Source: Planctomycetota bacterium
GTDB lineage: Bacteria > Planctomycetota > SKW154
Reading direction: 5' to 3'
Length of the DNA stretch: 7,487 nucleotides
Assembly: GCA_026418755.1 (NCBI GenBank)
Contig: JAOAAR010000035.1
Location: 1-7,487, forward strand
Shown here: positions 6,324-7,487 of the stretch, in pieces
Layout: each line of letters opens with the position of its first letter
Position numbering within the stretch: position 1 is the first letter of the stretch
The notes under the pieces: generated by a model
Told to the model about the DNA's origin: nothing
What the model saw: only the letters and a program-made list of their open reading frames with translations
Databases searched by the model: none
Program-made: the position numbers and the translations under genes

Positions 6324-7487
6324 TCATTTTCCCTCGACCGCTTGCTCTCCAAATAGCGCCTTTTCTTCATCACGCAATATGACTATCCGCGCTGTAATAA
6401 GTATAACAAGGTCTTGTCTATCACGGACATACCCTGTGCTTCTGAACGCCCACCCCAGAATCGGGATTGAACCGAAAATGGGAACGGTAGAAACATACTT
6501 GCGCTTGAAAGATTGACGCAAGCCGCCAAGAAGGCATGTTCCCCCATCAGGTAGTGTAACAGATGCGTAAACGCGGTCTATTCCAATCTCCGGAATCTCT
6601 ATGGGGCTGTCAACCACGCTTCGCATAATGGTTCCCATATTCACATGAATGGTTGATATCGTTGGAGTCATAAGATGTGAATATGTCGCCCTAACATTGA
6701 TAGTGACATACTTTCTGTCAGAAGAGATAATTGGCTGAACCTCGATGACAGTGCCTTCCTGGAAGTTTTTAATGATAGGGTCGCCTACTTCAAAAGGTGC
6801 CAAACCTCCTGCACCTGAAGTGTCATAGTCAGCAATGTAAGCACGCTGATTCAAAACGGCAAGATAGACACGCTGACGATTGTGTGCCGTAACAGTTCCA
6901 GCAGCCAACACGCGCGACCTTATCTCCTCTGTCCTCGCATGCATAATCGCATTTAACTGGAATGGCTCAATCCATGTCGACTGCAACCAAAGACCTGAAG
7001 TTATGGGACGGTCAATCACCCGTCCGAAAACATCAGTCCACGGATTCTGAATCCGTCCGACCCATTCCTCCCGTCCTCTACCCGGAACACGCCTTCCAAT
7101 ACCAGGGTCCGTACCACCCGAAAGGTTTGCCATAAGCGGAGGTGGCGGGTTAACAGGTATCCACTGCGCACCATTCCCTAAACCACGATAATCTATCCCC
7201 ACATCCTCTAACAGAGTCTCTCTCACACTTACAAAGCGAATCTCAATGCAAACGAACATTCCAAAATTGCGCCTGAATTGCTCCAGAATCTGCCGTATCT
7301 TCTTGTGAGTATCTCGTGTGTTAATGATTATCAACTGTCCACGGTGACCTTCTATCATCGAGCCGTCAGGCCAAGCAGATTCTCCAGTCGCAGCCCGTAT
7401 CAGTTCTATCAACTGCTCCATCCCCCATGGCTCCTCCGTCTCTTCACCACCAATGGGAATTGGAGCAGGTCCGCCAGCACCGCCAGG
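6324..7487 (-). CDS. Secretin (GspD/PilQ family), C-terminal part, 5' end outside window
   Basis: 387 codons of an outer-membrane secretin are visible and the reading frame continues through the right edge. The ATG at 7421 is internal: the 22 codons before it are open and encode a Gly/Pro-rich linker and EETEEPWG leading into the domain. Counting from Met at 7421, residues 1-50 form a short N-domain (LIELIRAATGESAW...QLIIINTRDTHKKIRQIL). The secretin core starts at FVCIEIRFVSVRETLLEDVGI (56-76), includes NRQRVYLAVLNQRAYIADYD (181-200), IKNFQEGTVIEVQPIISSDRKY (217-238), LPDGGTCLLGGL (290-301), and the C-terminal signature VPIFGSIPILGWAFR (313-327) then LVILITARIVILRD (338-351). A Pro/Gly/Arg/Trp-rich stretch (about 84-135) looks like an insertion in the core. 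It would form the outer-membrane ring of a type II secretion system or type IV pilus; which one depends on genes outside the window. The stop is followed by an intrinsic terminator. Confidence 0.92.
   Translation of the reverse strand, partial: PGGAGGPAPIPIGGEETEEPWGMEQLIELIRAATGESAWPDGSMIEGHRGQLIIINTRDTHKKIRQILEQFRRNFGMFVCIEIRFVSVRETLLEDVGIDYRGLGNGAQWIPVNPPPPLMANLSGGTDPGIGRRVPGRGREEWVGRIQNPWTDVFGRVIDRPITSGLWLQSTWIEPFQLNAIMHARTEEIRSRVLAAGTVTAHNRQRVYLAVLNQRAYIADYDTSGAGGLAPFEVGDPIIKNFQEGTVIEVQPIISSDRKYVTINVRATYSHLMTPTISTIHVNMGTIMRSVVDSPIEIPEIGIDRVYASVTLPDGGTCLLGGLRQSFKRKYVSTVPIFGSIPILGWAFRSTGYVRDRQDLVILITARIVILRDEEKALFGEQAVEGK

Noticed and set aside
6303..6326. Seven-codon open frame overlapping the secretin stop as ATGA
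   Set aside because: It is too short, ends before the terminator, and nothing in its composition supports a leader peptide.
3..7455. Repeated CCATTGGTG words near both ends and near 300
   Set aside because: They are short, in different genes and frames, encode ordinary Pro-Ile-Gly or Thr-Ile-Gly, and have no flanking similarity; not a repeat or attachment site.

Overview
All recognisable genes lie on the minus strand and are packed tightly. The window suggests an uncultured Gram-negative (diderm) bacterium, because it carries an outer-membrane secretin next to genes for polyprenol-linked glycan transfer. The combination of a planctomycete/Omnitrophota-style secretin, a TMTC-like membrane protein with a long TPR tail, and a HAD hydrolase resembling archaeal/eukaryotic homologues points to one of the less-cultured phyla. 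I cannot name the lineage from sequence alone.

Layout in the direction of transcription (right to left): (1) 7487-6324, the C-terminal part of a secretin of the type II secretion/type IV pilus family, cut by the window edge. (2) 6323-6226, a 98-bp gap with an intrinsic terminator (GC hairpin plus T5) that closes the secretin transcript. (3) 6225-5497, a HAD subfamily IA hydrolase. (4) 5500-4514, a DPM1/GtrB-type polyprenyl-phosphate glycosyltransferase (GT2) with two C-terminal membrane helices. (5) 4517-3384, a GT4 glycosyltransferase. (6) 3350-429, a 973-aa GT-C membrane protein with a long TPR tail, closely resembling eukaryotic TMTC O-mannosyltransferases. (7) 432-1, the N-terminal part of a GlcD-like FAD-linked oxidase, cut by the left edge.

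Genes 3 to 7 look like one operon. Three of the four junctions are 4-base ATGA stop/start overlaps, and the fourth is a 33-bp gap. A coherent working model is that the GT2 makes a polyprenyl-phosphate sugar, and the TMTC-like protein uses it as donor on the outer face of the inner membrane, with its TPR tail in the periplasm. The GT4 would add or supply further sugar, and the HAD phosphatase could act on a sugar phosphate. This mirrors the eukaryotic DPM1/TMTC pair and is the most interesting reading of the window. The role of the GlcD-like oxidase in such an operon is unclear. No RNA genes, CRISPR arrays, insertion sequences or attachment sites were seen, and there is no gene-free stretch longer than about 100 bp.
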